Shown in pieces: positions 1-12,180 of a stretch of DNA of 64,000 nt. The stretch is from Trileptium ribeirensis (taxonomy: Eukaryota; Nematoda; Enoplea; Enoplida; Thoracostomopsidae), in NCBI GenBank assembly GCA_030248225.1, contig JASANE010026648.1, forward strand, positions 21,158-85,157, read 5' to 3'. The position numbers and the translations under genes are program-made. Below the pieces are notes generated by a model that did not search any database, was not told the origin of the DNA, and saw only the letters and a program-made list of their open reading frames with translations. Positions within the stretch are counted from its first letter, which is position 1, and every line of letters starts with the position of its first letter.

Positions 1-454
1 TATGTTTGCTCTCTGCCATGTCTTTTACCATGGGTATTATTATCACAACTGTCGAGCTTTTGCTAGTTACTACTGGTTCTTCCTTATCCACATTGTTCTT
101 CTCTAGGTCATTAAGTTCCACTTTATTATCACTAGGTTCCATAATTTCTCAAGTGCTAGCTCGATTATCGTGATTCTCCATGCTTGCAATATTTTCGGCA
201 CTCGGCTTGGCATTGTATCCGTGTAGCCCTATACCCTTTTCTCTAACATGTTGCACAGTTTTTCCCCGGTTCTACACACACCCCGGTGGCGTCGGCTCCG
301 GCCGACTCAGACTCACACACATATATTCACGTGCCGGTTGGAACTACTCTGCAACGTCAAACGATCACCGCGGCTCCCGACCTGGTCTGATCCTATGGCT
401 CCTACACTTAGGCACCGAACCCTAATCGAATTTGGTCCTACACACGAATTATAA

Positions 455-660
455 TTTTGAACGGAGCTAGGCAATCAGGACAGCTCAATTCCCGAAGGCC
501 TCCATCGCACCTGGCCAGTGTCTACGAGCAGTCTTCCCCGGCCTCTAAAGATACTAGGGTACACATACGGTTTCGAATTTTGAACGGAGTTAGGACAATC
601 GGACTGACCTGTGTTCCGAAGGTCTCGACCGCACCTGACCAGTGTCCTTTACGGTCTTCC
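455..660. repeat. Two tandem ~123-bp units beside the gag relic
   Basis: A block beginning ttttgaacggag starts at 455 and again at 578, a 123-bp period. Both units continue with a shared cgaaggtctc/cgaaggcctc, cgcacctgrccagtgtc and tcttccyyggtc series. A weaker third copy (acacatacaattttgaataagg) lies near 904-925. The period is a multiple of three, which would suit expansion inside a coding frame, but the frame is no longer continuous here. Confidence 0.65.
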
Positions 661-760
661 TTGGTCGGTTGAAAAGCTACAGGGGCGTCACGCGGCCGCC
701 CTAAATTGGTGGAAGTCAGTTTAGTTACACTGTATGCATCCGCTAGGTTCATTAGTTCAT

Positions 761-1522
761 TTAGTTCCATTGGTCTCGGTTCCATTCCATTAGGTTTCCT
801 GGCACTCCATTCCATCCGCTAGGTTCCATTAGGTTCTCAGTATCCGCTAGGTCGTCAGCTTCACAATTAGGTTCTATTAAGTTCACTAGTTCCGCCGCAG
901 GTTCTTCTGGTTCCGCTACACACATACAATTTTGAATAAGGCTAGGACTTTCGTCTCTATCGCCCTCGACCATTAAATGGGCTTCAGGTAAATTCGCGGG
1001 TTCACCAGGTTGTGCCGAGCCGGCGTTAGAGCCATTACCAGACACGCGGCCCCTATTAATCAGCCCCCGAAGTCCGAACGGCGTCTCTCTAGGTTCCATT
1101 CCATTGAGTTCATTAGGTACTCCATCCATTAGGTTCTTAGGTTCCACATCCATTAGTCCATTAGGTTTCATCCGATATGCAGCCGCCTGAGATGGGTTAC
1201 ACGTGCCAGCGTTTGGGTCATTGCTAGACACGGATGCCCTATTAATCGGCCACCGAAGTCCCAACGGCCATCTCCCATATTTCTCACTCGGTATATCAGG
1301 TACATTAGGTTCCTCTGGTTCCTTAGGTTCTTCAAGTCCTCCTCCCCTTTCACTCCACTGCTCGGTATCTCGGTAGTCTTCATCTCCTCGTGCTGATTTA
1401 CTATCGGTATATACACATAAATTGGTTGGCCAACCATTATTCACAGAGTCTCGGGTCGCCAGGGGTTGGAAACAACAAAGCCGAGCGCCGTGTGGTTTCG
1501 GGATTACTTTGTGTTTTGTCAT
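761..1522 (-). pseudogene. Low-complexity, internally duplicated ORF 3' of gag
   Basis: An open frame of 253 codons just downstream (minus strand) of the gag ORF. It is rich in Glu, Pro, Asn and Leu, with a repeating EPxNLM / NELNGMEP flavour caused by a ttccattaggttc-type DNA repeat at about 690-1340. Residues near PLGLRWPINRASVSS recur as PFGLRGLINRGRVSG. At DNA level this is a 186-bp duplication (gacacg at 1041 and 1227). I see no protease or RT motif. It may be a gag or gag-pol linker of the same element that grew by repeat expansion, or a chance frame through a minisatellite. I do not recognise it as a known domain. Confidence 0.35.
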
Positions 1523-1576
1523 GTCTGAATTCTCAAGTTATGTTAAATTCTCAATTACTGAATTCTGAATTCTCAA

Positions 1577-3487
1577 TTACTCAAGTGTCTTTTCCTCATG
1601 TGTCTGGTATGCTTCGTTGCCACTCCACGACCCGGTCGTTTGTGACCATTTTAGCGGTGTTTCCACACTTGCTTTCAGTGAGTTTACTTGGTATGAACCA
1701 GGTTCTGCTTCAAATTCGTCTTGGTATTCTCGTTCGACTTCGAAATTCGGGCTATTCTGTTCATGTGTTGCTTCATCTTCAGTGTCCATCATATTAACTT
1801 GTACTGAACGAGCGCCTAAACCAGCTCCTGCGTGTTCTTCCAGCGTGGACATTTCATGCCGCATGACATCTAAACGGTGTGCTAGCTCAGGATCTACGGC
1901 TTTGGTCACTGACATTACGCCTGCATTGCGACGGTAAACTCGCTCGTTCTTATTTACTGGTGCCTGCGCGGGTCTATTTCGAGGCGATGGTCCTAATTGG
2001 TTTGCATTATTCCAGCCGTTACTAGGCGTGCACGGACGAAACGGTGCTGCTGCCGCCGACAACTGTTGGGGTGGGCCAGCGTAGCGCCGATCGAGCGCCG
2101 GATTATACACATTATTTCGTTGGTTATACTCGTTTGTAGTGCGTCCGCGAGATCTGTTATAGTATTCGGTTTGACCGCCGTTTCGATATGCATTATAGGT
2201 AGCGGGCTCTGGGCGATAGTATCCTTGCTGCCCATAACCAGTGTATCCCCGTTGATTGGCCGTATTGTTCCAATCATTGCGTCGCGAGTATCGTCCTCCG
2301 CCTCTAGGTTCAACTACCCGATAGCGAGGGCGATTGTTGTACTGCGGTGGTGGCATATCATATTCGCTAGCGGTTGGCGGTGGTGCATTGTACATATAAT
2401 TTGGCGCTGCTCTCGCGGCTAAGCGTGTATATTCATTTTGCAATGGATCATAAACGTCCATTCGGAAATACGGGCATTCTCTAGCGAAATGCTTTAAGTA
2501 ACCACAGCGGAAACACTGATTTCCTACTGGAGTAGCTGCTGGCATTGCGGTGGCGCCTAACGACGGTGCTCCGTAATTCTGCATCATTGCATTTAGTTGG
2601 TGTTGTTCTGTGCGCTTATCTAGTAGATCAATAAGCCGAGCGATAGTGGCGACGCTACCGGCTGCAGTGCGCTTATTCTCATCTAATGCCTCGCGGATCT
2701 GATACACTAGTTGTGTGTTTTCATTTCCTTATGATATGCAATTTACTGTCTTTAGACCGGCCGCTCTTGCGAACCGGTATTCCGATAACATCCTTTTGGG
2801 ACGCTATAATGGCGTCTTCCTTATACTTAAGCTTGTCCATCATATGCTTGAAGGACGGGTAGGTCTTCCCTATTACGCCAGATTTTAATTCTTTTCTCAG
2901 TCCCTGTCGCAGAAAATTTTGTAGTAGCGCATCACGTTATTCGCCCTCGACCTCAGGGAATGCTTTGTCCACTAAGTTTTAAAGCTCAAGTCCGTACATA
3001 GCGACGGACTCCCGGTCCCCTTGTATGCGCATGCGTAACGTGACTAGTTCGTCTTCGTCACGCTGCGAGGAAGAGTACATGAAACCCGTGTTGTAGCATA
3101 GTGCTTCGTACGTTTGTTTCTGGCAGTCCGGCAAACTATCGTATATCTTTTAAGCGCCTCACCTTTTAATAGAGTCGGGAAACAGATGAGTTTCTGGTCT
3201 AATGTCCATCCATTCGCATCCGTCAAGTTGTCATAGGTGGCCAGCAAGGCTTCGAAGTTCTGGCCGTCAGCTACTGAAAACGGCGGAATGTCCCGTACTT
3301 ATATTATTGGTGTTGTGGTGACTGTCCTCTCCGTGAGCTGCTGTCGGATTGCCACCAATGGGTCTCCGTTTACGGTGGGACCAGGTCCATTTGTACTACC
3401 AGCCGTAGTGGCTGTGCCACTTCCTATACTATTTTGTCCTGACGTGCCGCTAGTCGGCGTTCTACTTGCGCTCGCTGGTACTGACAT
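1577..3487 (-). pseudogene. gag: Decayed Ty3/gypsy-type gag with CCHC zinc knuckle
   Basis: Nucleocapsid and capsid region of an LTR retrotransposon, which would package the element RNA in cytoplasmic particles. The 3' part is open for 376 codons (2707 down to 1577). Its residues 65-78 form a CX2CX4HX4C knuckle (C65, C68, H73, C78), followed by a long Asn/Tyr/Arg/Gly-rich basic tail and an acidic C-terminus. The capsid-like part (about 2760-3247) has the gypsy gag signature of W, then FPTLLKGEALKRY, then a conserved F..R.GLRKEL stretch. A Ser/Thr/Gly-rich N-terminus starts at the Met at 3487. The frame is broken near 2700, near 2935 by an in-frame stop, and between about 3140 and 3170. The pol gene expected next on this strand is not visible, so the element is truncated or rearranged. 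Confidence 0.8.
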
Positions 3488-3518
3488 ATTTCTTTCCGAC
3501 TTTATTGACAGTCCTTAA

Positions 3519-5237
3519 TTGTTGTAAGTTGTGGGGCGTCCGTGGTCCAAGTCTGACAAGGGCACGGATGATAAATGTATAATCTGAAATATATGTGTTT
3601 GCTTTAGCGGCGGAATTACTACTGCTGAGCAAGCGATAAGTTCACTACAATGCTCGTGTAGCTACTTCCTACAATATGTGACTGGTTGTGTGAACTTTTC
3701 GCTTCGCCGAGTTACCTTTACTGACCTAATTCAGGTGCCTCCACCTATTCAAATCCAGCCAATCTACTCCACAAATCAACACCGAAAAATGGTACGCACC
3801 TGAGCGAAAAATATTTTTTTCTAACACTGGTTGGTTCCCACTGCAAAATTCTTTAGTTTCACTGTGACGTAGGGTTGTCCACTAAAATCCATACACTTGG
3901 TGAGATCTGATGTCAACCCAAAATCGGACACCATCGAGAATATCTTTTCGTTAATAAAATCAATCCAGGATGCCTTACTTTCGATTTGGAGGTACGTGCA
4001 TCATTACCAATAAACATCTATTAAGATATTTCCAACACCATACCGATGGTATAAGTGTAAAAACAGAGGCTCAGAAAACAATCTGTTTTATAAAATAATA
4101 CGAGTTAATGCTATTATGCTGAATATTGTTCCTTTGGTTTATCGACAATTGTTTGTACTCTACGACGATTCAGTCCTAGTTCCAGCAGATCTAGGCGTAC
4201 GCGACGTGACTTGGTCCGTGGCAGATATCCGACTATCTCGTATAGTCCTGATTCGCGACCGATGTCTACTGGGCAAATCGTTCAGCTCCAAATAGTTGAT
4301 TACGTGTATTTGTAACGGCGCGCCAGTGACGAAATAATTAAGTAGTCCCAACGCCGACAAATGTTACTGGAGTAGGACGAATAGAGACTGTTCGAAACAA
4401 TTACGTCTATAACGTCACAGTTATTACTACCAGGTCCGACTTGAAAAGTAACTGAGCGCTGCCAGCGAGTTAATGCCAATTACGAAACCGGAATCTCGAC
4501 AGTCAATATCCTGATCGATATTGACGACAGGGCCAATAATAGTTGACTGGTAGATGGTGACAACAAGCTAGCCGATGAATATGTGTATATAACAGCGATA
4601 TTATCTATTAACCGTCGAGTAATCGATGATCAATTCAACAATCACGTAAAACAGTCATATATCTGAAATGAAGGCCCTGAGCCTTTCATTAGCAAACGTC
4701 GACACGAACAAGAACTAACGAGCCACTGCCAGACTGCACGCATAATCCTCCCGTTCCACCACAAGCTTGTCCGCCGTTCGTACTTCAGAATTCTGAGCCC
4801 GTACAGTCCAGACAACTCAACACCTGAATGGTTAATACGAGCAGGAATGCTGTGTACTCGACAAAATTCTCGCTGTCAGCGGTTCTTGTATTTTTAGTTC
4901 TATAGGAGGCTCAAAAATGACGGTGTTGATGTCTGGAGAGCACGAAATCGCATTGTTACAGCTCTGAATTGCACTTACAAACAATGGCCCCTTCCTTCAC
5001 CTCGCTAGTTTCGACATAGCTCATAAATACCCTAGTTACAAAGTTATAACCCCTGCTAATCGCTGTCATCGATCATAAGGGTCTGGTTGTTCCGGACAAT
5101 AGGCCGGGTGATGGCATGCGAGAGGTCCGACACCCATCAATTTGAAAGTTTGTTGGTCCCCAAAATCTCACCACCGCCGTATTTCTCATAGGCGTAGCCC
5201 CCACTAAAAATATGTACTAGGACCAGTTCTAGCCCTA
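3519..5237. other. No gene seen; possible leader or LTR remnants of the gag element
   Basis: Upstream side of the minus-strand gag. I see only short open frames without coding character. A 5' LTR would be expected here for the gag element, but I could not find paired TG..CA ends or a primer-binding site. Confidence 0.3.
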
Positions 5238-5540
5238 AGGGATCCCAGCTGCACCACCATTTTCCTTGTGGTGCCCGGACAACCCCGGTTTCCACGACTC
5301 CCCGGTGAACTGCTAGCTGACCTAAGGGAATCGCTTATCTTAGCAGGCTGCCGGCAGGTTAACAACGGTGTTCGGGCTGGCCCCTATAACGACCCACGTA
5401 GTATGGAGGTCCCCCTGTGGCAGTGTCAACCCTTAAGCCTGCTCACAGGTAATAAGGCTGACCCGCCTTTCCCTCATTTCACTTAAGTCCTTAAGAAAGG
5501 TGCGTATTCCTATTTTTGATCTAGAATTATTACCGATTCC
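5238..5540 (+). repeat. Diverged direct repeat, copy 1 (possible LTR relic)
   Basis: Aligns by eye along its length with 13320-13595. Shared blocks are agggatc..agctgcac, ggtgcccggac..cccggtttcc, actccccggtgaac, gttaac..ggtgttcg.ctgg, acgaccca, and ccttaagcctgctcacaggta followed by tttccctcat. The copies are in the same orientation about 8.1 kb apart. They could be LTRs of a decayed element or two insertions of one repeat. No TG..CA termini or target duplication could be fixed. Confidence 0.6.
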
Positions 5541-8500
5541 CTAACTGGCAACGCCTCATCGGCTTGCAAGGCCACCCAAAGACTATTTTGTCTGTAGTTC
5601 CAGGTTTTCACATCCTCTGGTACTAAACTTCGCGCAACGCACATTTATTCAGTATGATGGACACCTACCTAGCCTATAATAACCAGATAGATCGTATCGC
5701 TGAAGAAAGCATTTCACACACTAACACTTTATTGACAGACGGCAAAGTTACAGGTATTTTAGCGATGCGACCAAAATATCTACACACGAGATACAAGGGG
5801 TACCTCGCAGTGCACCCTATATGTATATACATATGAACATGGTGATGTGAATTCCATTAGTTGTGACACTACGATGGGAATCATGAAAAATCACTTCGGC
5901 GCCCCTACAATTTATGCCCCTTGGAACTCGCGATGTTCTCTAACCAATATACCTATGCTCATTCCCTCGCCGACTACTTGTCGACTACGCTTGGAAAACA
6001 CCCTAGGCCATCAATTGTTCAACGCACCCTTGTCGTCTGGCTCTCTCTCTTTGTTCCATGCTCGTTTCACGCGAGGGTCTTTTCACTGAGTCTGGATGTC
6101 AGCTGCGAATGTGAAGAATTGCTAGTTTATAATTGAAATATCTGCCTGCGCCAGGGTCAGATGGAAAACGCGGGTCTTTGTCAAAAGGGGACGGCGCTGC
6201 CGCGTCTCCCGAGCATTGGTAGCCTTTAAGATTTTGAATTTATGATTTGGCATGGAAACAATTGCTTTAACGAGGACCCACCGTGTCTACATGGAGTGCG
6301 GGTCCGCGCCTATAAATTTTGTTCAAAAGAAGAACCAAATGCTTTGCATCCTCCTCAGGGCCGTAACTCATATAGGGGGTGCGGTTCCGAGTGATTTTGA
6401 GTAGATTAAAACCAAATGAACGTCGCAGCCGACTCCGTCCCATTTCCTAATTTAGTAATTCACCCCTCCTAGTGGCTTTGATTTAAGCGGAGGTCCGCAG
6501 TCATTTGCAAGCACAAATACGGTGCGGACTGCCGCGTCCCTCAGCAAAATGCTTAGTTTGAAAACCAAAAGATAGCTGTGGTGATTTGCGTTTGAAACAC
6601 TTCGGATACCCCTTGTTTGGTCATAACGATAAGTTTACCAAAACCGTGAAAAGTGGGGGAGGATAACACACGAAAGGTCCTGATCCGTCACTCCCTATGG
6701 AGCAGTCGCACCGACCCAACGATACTTATTCCATTGTTAACAATGTGTGACGGAGTGCTCTACCGTTCCTTCACGGCATGACACCCGTCCTTTTTGAGGC
6801 TAGTTGATTAACTTTTGACAGATAAAACAAGGCTCAGGGCAAGATCTCGAGTTTCAAAGCTAGCGACAGGGGTTCCGTTCTTTATGCCTTTTTGAATATC
6901 TCTCAGCGTGCAAATGGCTATGTCCGTCTCGAGTGGGACTCTCACTCTGTTTCCCCAATAATTGGATCTATAAGTCGTGTGACCTGGAGTTGTTCGTGTT
7001 GACTTTCCTATAACGTACACTCGACTCAAGCTACTAATTTGAAAGCATGGGTCATAAAAAGCTCCACTGTCTTTTGCAGGCCGTTTGAAAAAATGGGAAT
7101 TGTTTTATAGTACCAATTTGCAGCTGTGCCTTAAACTGTTCGATGCAAATTATTAAGGTCTCCTACCGTGTCTAAACGGCCTGGAAGACTGGTTTTGAAA
7201 CGGCTTGACAGTGAACGGTTAAACGAAACGCTCAGGGACCAAGTGCTCGAGTTTTTTGACGGGGAGCCTGGCGCCGATCTGTACTTATGCTCAATAATCA
7301 TCTGCCTTAGCGGCTGCCTCCAGGTCAACACACTTGTACTAGTTTTTTCTAAACATCTTACTGCAAAGCCTTACCCCTCCCGTGTCCCTATGTCCTTCCC
7401 CCTTCCCGTGTTTATCCTCGCCCCCCTATCCCCGTTCCTATTCACATCACTAAAATTTTCGCCCCCCGGGTCTAAAGCTAAAAATGGCGACCCGGCCAGC
7501 GGGGAACCAGTCGAGACTTAGAAATTTGCGAACGATTTTAGCGTGAAATTTTCTTGATTTTGTTGGGGCTGCACTTATGGGAGCACGGAGCATCCGTTGG
7601 ACGTACCCGAACCCGCAAGGGCAGCCCTTGCCAGCGCAATTTGAAAATGCAAAAGAAACCACCAGGTAGGCTCTGCACTGCATCTGCACAGTGACAGCCA
7701 CTCCTGGGCGAGTTTAAAACCAAAAAGAAAGTGAAAACCCGGCAAAATCGTGCAGTTAAAACGTAACAACAAAGCGACAGCCGCCTAGAACAAAACTCGA
7801 CGACTCTGCGGCTGCCGCGCTCGACTGGTCCCGACGCTGAGTCAGGCCATTTCTATTTATACCCCCAGCTGCCCCCCTTTTTGTCTCTAGCCCTTGTGTA
7901 CCATAAAATCATCAAAGCTTGAAAGCGATGCAAATTTCATAACTTCTAAACCTTCAAAGCGGTTCTCATACACATATATATATACATCAAATATATACCC
8001 CAAATAAACTTCAAATAACCGAGCTACAAAACCGACAACGACACCAAAGCTAATGTAATAACAACTTCGCCCTTTTGGTCATCGACGTAGACGTGGGCCC
8101 TGGACAAACATATAAGCAGCCGCGTAAACAACAAAACCTCGCGCTGGTAGGCGCAATGTTTTCTGTAAGCAGCAATATACCAGCGCCTAGGGCGCTTATA
8201 TTTTATCAGAAAATTTTTTGGTTATTTAGTTTTTAAGTTAACTAGGGAACGTAGGCTGCCGGGGGCGGGACCAGGTCCATGCTCTGGCTGGTCGCCTACC
8301 GATAAAAAGAAAATTTTGATTGTTACACTAATAGGTGGCCCGTTAGAGACCATTTTGTAAGCCAAAAACAGAGAATTTTGGGTGTCCCGGGAGGGTTATT
8401 TGGGCCCTGCTCGGGCCGGTAAAGTTAGATGGCCCCGGGTTCCGATGAAACAGTTAGGGTAAGACCCCATGGAGGTGTAGAGATTAAAAATTTGGGTAGT

Positions 8501-9842
8501 TTTGGTTATTTTGGTCAAGGTTTATGTCTTTGAAAATTGGGTACTTAGGGACCCTTGTTAAGGGTCCCTAAGTATTGACTGTTGGAGAATAAGTTGACCC
8601 GATTTTGAAACGTGGGGAACCCTCTTGGTAACGTGATAAGTCTACCTGGCCTTAAGTGTCAGAAACTATAAAATTTTGTTATTAAATAGACCATATAAAA
8701 ATGACATTTTTAGATAAATTGTGTCGCTTTTCTTTCCCGTAAATTTGATTGCTCACTTTACTCCTTGGTTCAGTGATCCTGCAACCGCATGCCAGGATGG
8801 GTCCCCGAAATCCGAACTGTGACAAAAGTCCCCATTAGAATTTCGCTTAAAATCCCGGACTCTGCCCCGACCCATCCGGACACGTGGTACTACACTCTTT
8901 CACGATACTCAATAAAATAAAATAAAATTCTTCTCTTTTATGCACATATCAATTATCATTATTATCATTATATCAGTATCAGGTGTACGCACCGGGATCA
9001 ACCTTAAGGCATCCGATCAATGAAAACGAAAGCAAAGTCGAAGAAGTCTTGACCCTTATCCCCGTTCCATCCGAGTGCGCAGCCTCTTCCCACAATACAT
9101 TATTAATACAAGAACACTATCAAATTTAGTTAGGGCCGACCGGATACCTGCAGATTAGTTCCTTATTTTGCTATATCCCATGCGAAAATAATCATGCTCG
9201 CGCATGCCAGGCAGGCGGAGCGTGATGATACAATAGGTTACAATTGAGATAAAATTTTTATTTTATAACGACATTGAATATTATACAACATATTACCGGA
9301 ATCACGCTCCACCGGTATCCGATCGCACGTCCCATGACGTTTGCCCTCTCTTTTAACCTTGACTTGAATATTTTTTCCCTAGACATCCTGTTAAAATCCT
9401 GGAAATCTCGGGCTGTTACAATTTTATACAAACACAACTATTTTTGTGGCTACCGTTCTAAATACCGGAAATAAATGTTTGGTAACCGTACATTTTATTA
9501 ACCATGTTTTTTACGCTCAGTCTCGTAAAATCTGAAGATTATAGATCAATGTAGATCAGATGCGAGAAGGTTCATCTGGGTGTCATTGAGCAATCATTGG
9601 ATCATAATCTGATGCATCAAGAAATATTACATCCGAAAATTCGTCGGTTGGGCAACCCTCCGAATCTTAGCGGTGACCTTGTTATAACGCTGCGTAATGA
9701 AACCAATATTTTGCCCTAAAGAGATATTTTCGCGTTGCTCATGACATGTTCAACGTTACGCACTGATTAATTGAAAGTTTGGATTTTCGATCACTTCACA
9801 AGCTGAACCGGGAAATTCACTCAAGACTCCTGAGCAGAAGCA
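5541..9842. other. Gene-free, repeat-like, relatively GC-rich stretch
   Basis: No convincing ORF, and overlapping frames at 7130-7772 on both strands shadow one another. Internal similarity is visible: ggcgctgccgcgtctcccgagc near 6193 resembles ggactgccgcgtccctcagc near 6523, each followed by a gattttgaa/gtttgaaaacc-type stretch. This suggests a degenerate repeat of about 330 bp. Overlapping AATAAA motifs (8911-8927) sit in an LTR-like stretch, but no second LTR was found for it. Confidence 0.35.
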
Positions 9843-11657
9843 CTAGTATAGGTGTTTTCTAGCTGCTTGCTGGTCGTAAATACGTCTCACAGGACATACT
9901 CCCATTGCCAGATCAACCATATAGGCGTTTGCAAAAACACCACAATCACTTGACCCCTTCTGCCATAGCACAGGCATAATTGCTAATTGAATGTCGTCGT
10001 TTTCAATTAAATGCCAATAGACTCGACGCAATGCTTTTTTTAAATCTTGTGATGTTGAATCGCAACGGATCGTAAATCTTCACATGCCCATCGCCAGATG
10101 TCGTAGTCAGCCAGTGATGCCCCCGACATGGTGAATCTGAATAAAAGTATCTTTGCTTGCATACCCAATATGTAGTGCTACCGTGTCGTTCAGTCCTTGG
10201 ATGTTCGGATACTGACCACCTGCAATCGCTTGCGCGGCATTTATATGTGTGTCGTTCAGCCATTTGCCTCCTAATAAGTCTTCTGCATCCCCATTCGTCA
10301 GATGAATGTCTTCAAAGCTTTTCCAGCAAGCTGTTTTGGCGGCGTTTGTTGAAAGTTTAGACACTTTCTGCAGCGGAGCTTCTGCTATGACCTCTGGTCT
10401 TTTGTGGAACTTTTTCACAATACTAGTGGAGTAAGCGGAGCTTAAAGTAGTGTTGTTGGCTAAGTTTTGCAGCCTAACACGATTTTTAGGCAGCACTTTT
10501 ACCACACGATACGGACCGCGCCATGCCTGTTCTTGTTTTGAGCCTTTCCTGTTGTGTTCTCTAGCGTTGAACAATAGTACGTCATCGCCCTCCTGCACAA
10601 CATTTTTTTTCGGCGTCGATCGTGCACTATTTTCATTTTGTCTTGTGCTTTACTGATATTCTCCATAGCTTCAGTTTCAAGGAACATTCTCGTCATAGAA
10701 GCCGATTTGAGAACTGTCTCCGCGTTATCAGCTTGATCCATATTCGTGTTTTCGTCACAGCAAGTAAAATAGGCATCTCGTCCGTACATAAGCTCAAAAA
10801 GTTTCACCTTCGTTGCTGCCTGCGGTGCGCAGTGGTAACAAAACAGAGCTCCTTCAAGTAGTTGTCCCAATTTTTCTGATTATCATCACCGATCATTTTC
10901 AAGAGAGTACGTTGCAACGTCTGGTTGTATCTCTCAACAAACCCTTGAGATCGGGGGTGGTAGCTTGAGGACGCCCTACGCTCTATCTTGTTTATGACGC
11001 ACAGTTCGTCCAAGACCTTGTTCACGAACTCCCTTCCTTGATCGGAAGACACAACAGCTGGAAATGCTTTATCGAGGAAAATATCATGCAAAGCAGACGC
11101 TACCGTTAAGGCTGACTTGACCCAAAAGGAACGGCTTCTGGCCATTTGGAGAGGAGATTCGCACCGACCAGTATATGTTTCCATTACCAGTACTTGTTTC
11201 CATTGAAAGATTCGGGCATTGACACCAAATCTATTTCAAGATTATGCCATACTGATTTAACTGGTAACGGATGCAGCGGCGTATCGTTTTTCTGAAAGCC
11301 ACGAGGATCAGTCTTCTGGCAGGTTTCACAGGACTGTATGTAATAGCTGACGTCTCTGTTGATGTTGTCCCAAAAATAAGTCTCTTGAATGACTTCAGCA
11401 GTTCTGGTTCTCTCAAAATGTTCCCGGCTATCATGAAAATCCTTTACGATCCTCATCCGGTCCGATGGTTTTGCGAAAATCTTAGTCTTATTTTTCACTG
11501 TCACAGTCAGTTGATCTCCATTTACCTCAAATCTGGAACACCGTGACTTAAGTTTCCGCTTTAGCCCCTTAGCAGTCTTGTTGTCTAAGTGCTCCCAACT
11601 TTGGGGGTATTGATTTCTTATCAAATAATTGAATACATCATCATACTCATTGTCCAT
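9843..11657 (-). pseudogene. Decayed Ginger1-type transposase: gypsy-integrase core plus C-terminal Ulp1 protease
   Basis: A DDE transposase relic that would cut and rejoin element DNA in the nucleus. In minus-strand order it shows an N-terminal H2C2 zinc-binding region (DFHDSREHF, about 30 residues, then SCETCQ, near 11310-11440), the first catalytic Asp in LEIDLV, the second in SSDQGREF, and the Glu in YHPRSQGFVERYNQTLQ. A W.GPYRVVK motif matches the GPY/F module. A Ulp1/C48 cysteine protease domain follows: WLND entry, HHW (His), KIYDPL (Asp) and QKGSSDCGVF (Gln and Cys). Integrase plus Ulp1 in one frame is the known Ginger1 arrangement rather than that of a gypsy pol. There are about five frameshifts (near 11184, 10840, 10600, 10125 and 10030), so it is inactive unless these are assembly errors. 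I could not locate the terminal inverted repeats or a CCGG/CCGT target duplication. Confidence 0.85.
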
Positions 11658-11747
11658 CGAGTATAATTATGTTTTGGTGAAGTTTACAGCTGAAAGGAAG
11701 GCATTAATATGTAACCTACACATTAATTAGAGTAGAAAATTAATATC

Positions 11748-11835
11748 GGTGTCACGGTATGATTTTCCGGGAGGCAAATTTGACTGACCGAATTTTCCTC
11801 TTGGGGGGGGAAGAATCATACCGGAGTGACTTGAT
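11748..11835. repeat. Imperfect inverted repeat with a G8 run
   Basis: gtgtcacggtatgattttcc at 11750 is mirrored by gaagaatcataccggagtgac ending near 11830, enclosing a short loop with eight consecutive G. It lies just upstream of the transposase start. It could be a subterminal element of the transposon, a tiny MITE, or a chance hairpin. Confidence 0.5.
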
Positions 11836-11995
11836 CACCTTTCTAACAGGAAAATTATATTGTGTTCCTACCTTACTCACTATCGCTTGTCACAGATATT
11901 TTATTTCATGATTTGACAAATCCAAAGAATATTTATATATAGGCACACATATTCATTGCATACAACAATCACACTACCGCATCGATATATAATTA

Positions 11996-12180
11996 TGCGT
12001 CTTTTACATAGAAGTGCGTGCAATAACTGTACACCGTAGAGACGTCGCGCGACGATTTCACACAAAACGGAGACAACAGCTTTCCATTGCACGCAAAACG
12101 ATGACAACGGCTTTCCATTGCCCGCAAAATGCTAACGCTACGGTGTGCATTCGTGCACGCACTTCTGTGTGAAAAACGCA
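11996..12180. mobile_element. 185-bp MITE with TTA target duplication
   Basis: Terminal inverted repeats of about 43 bp: tgcgtcttttacatagaagt at the left pairs with the complement of the right end, tgcgtttttcacacagaagt read inward, and both continue to a shared acaccgtag. TTA flanks both ends (11993-11995 and 12181-12183). The interior holds two ~30-bp tandem units (caaaacg.tgacaacggctttccattgc). The 3-bp TTA duplication fits PIF/Harbinger-type mobilisation. There is no coding capacity. Confidence 0.75.

Noticed and set aside
7131..7772. Overlapping ORFs on both strands as genes
   Set aside because: They shadow each other in a repeat-like stretch and show no motif or conserved start.
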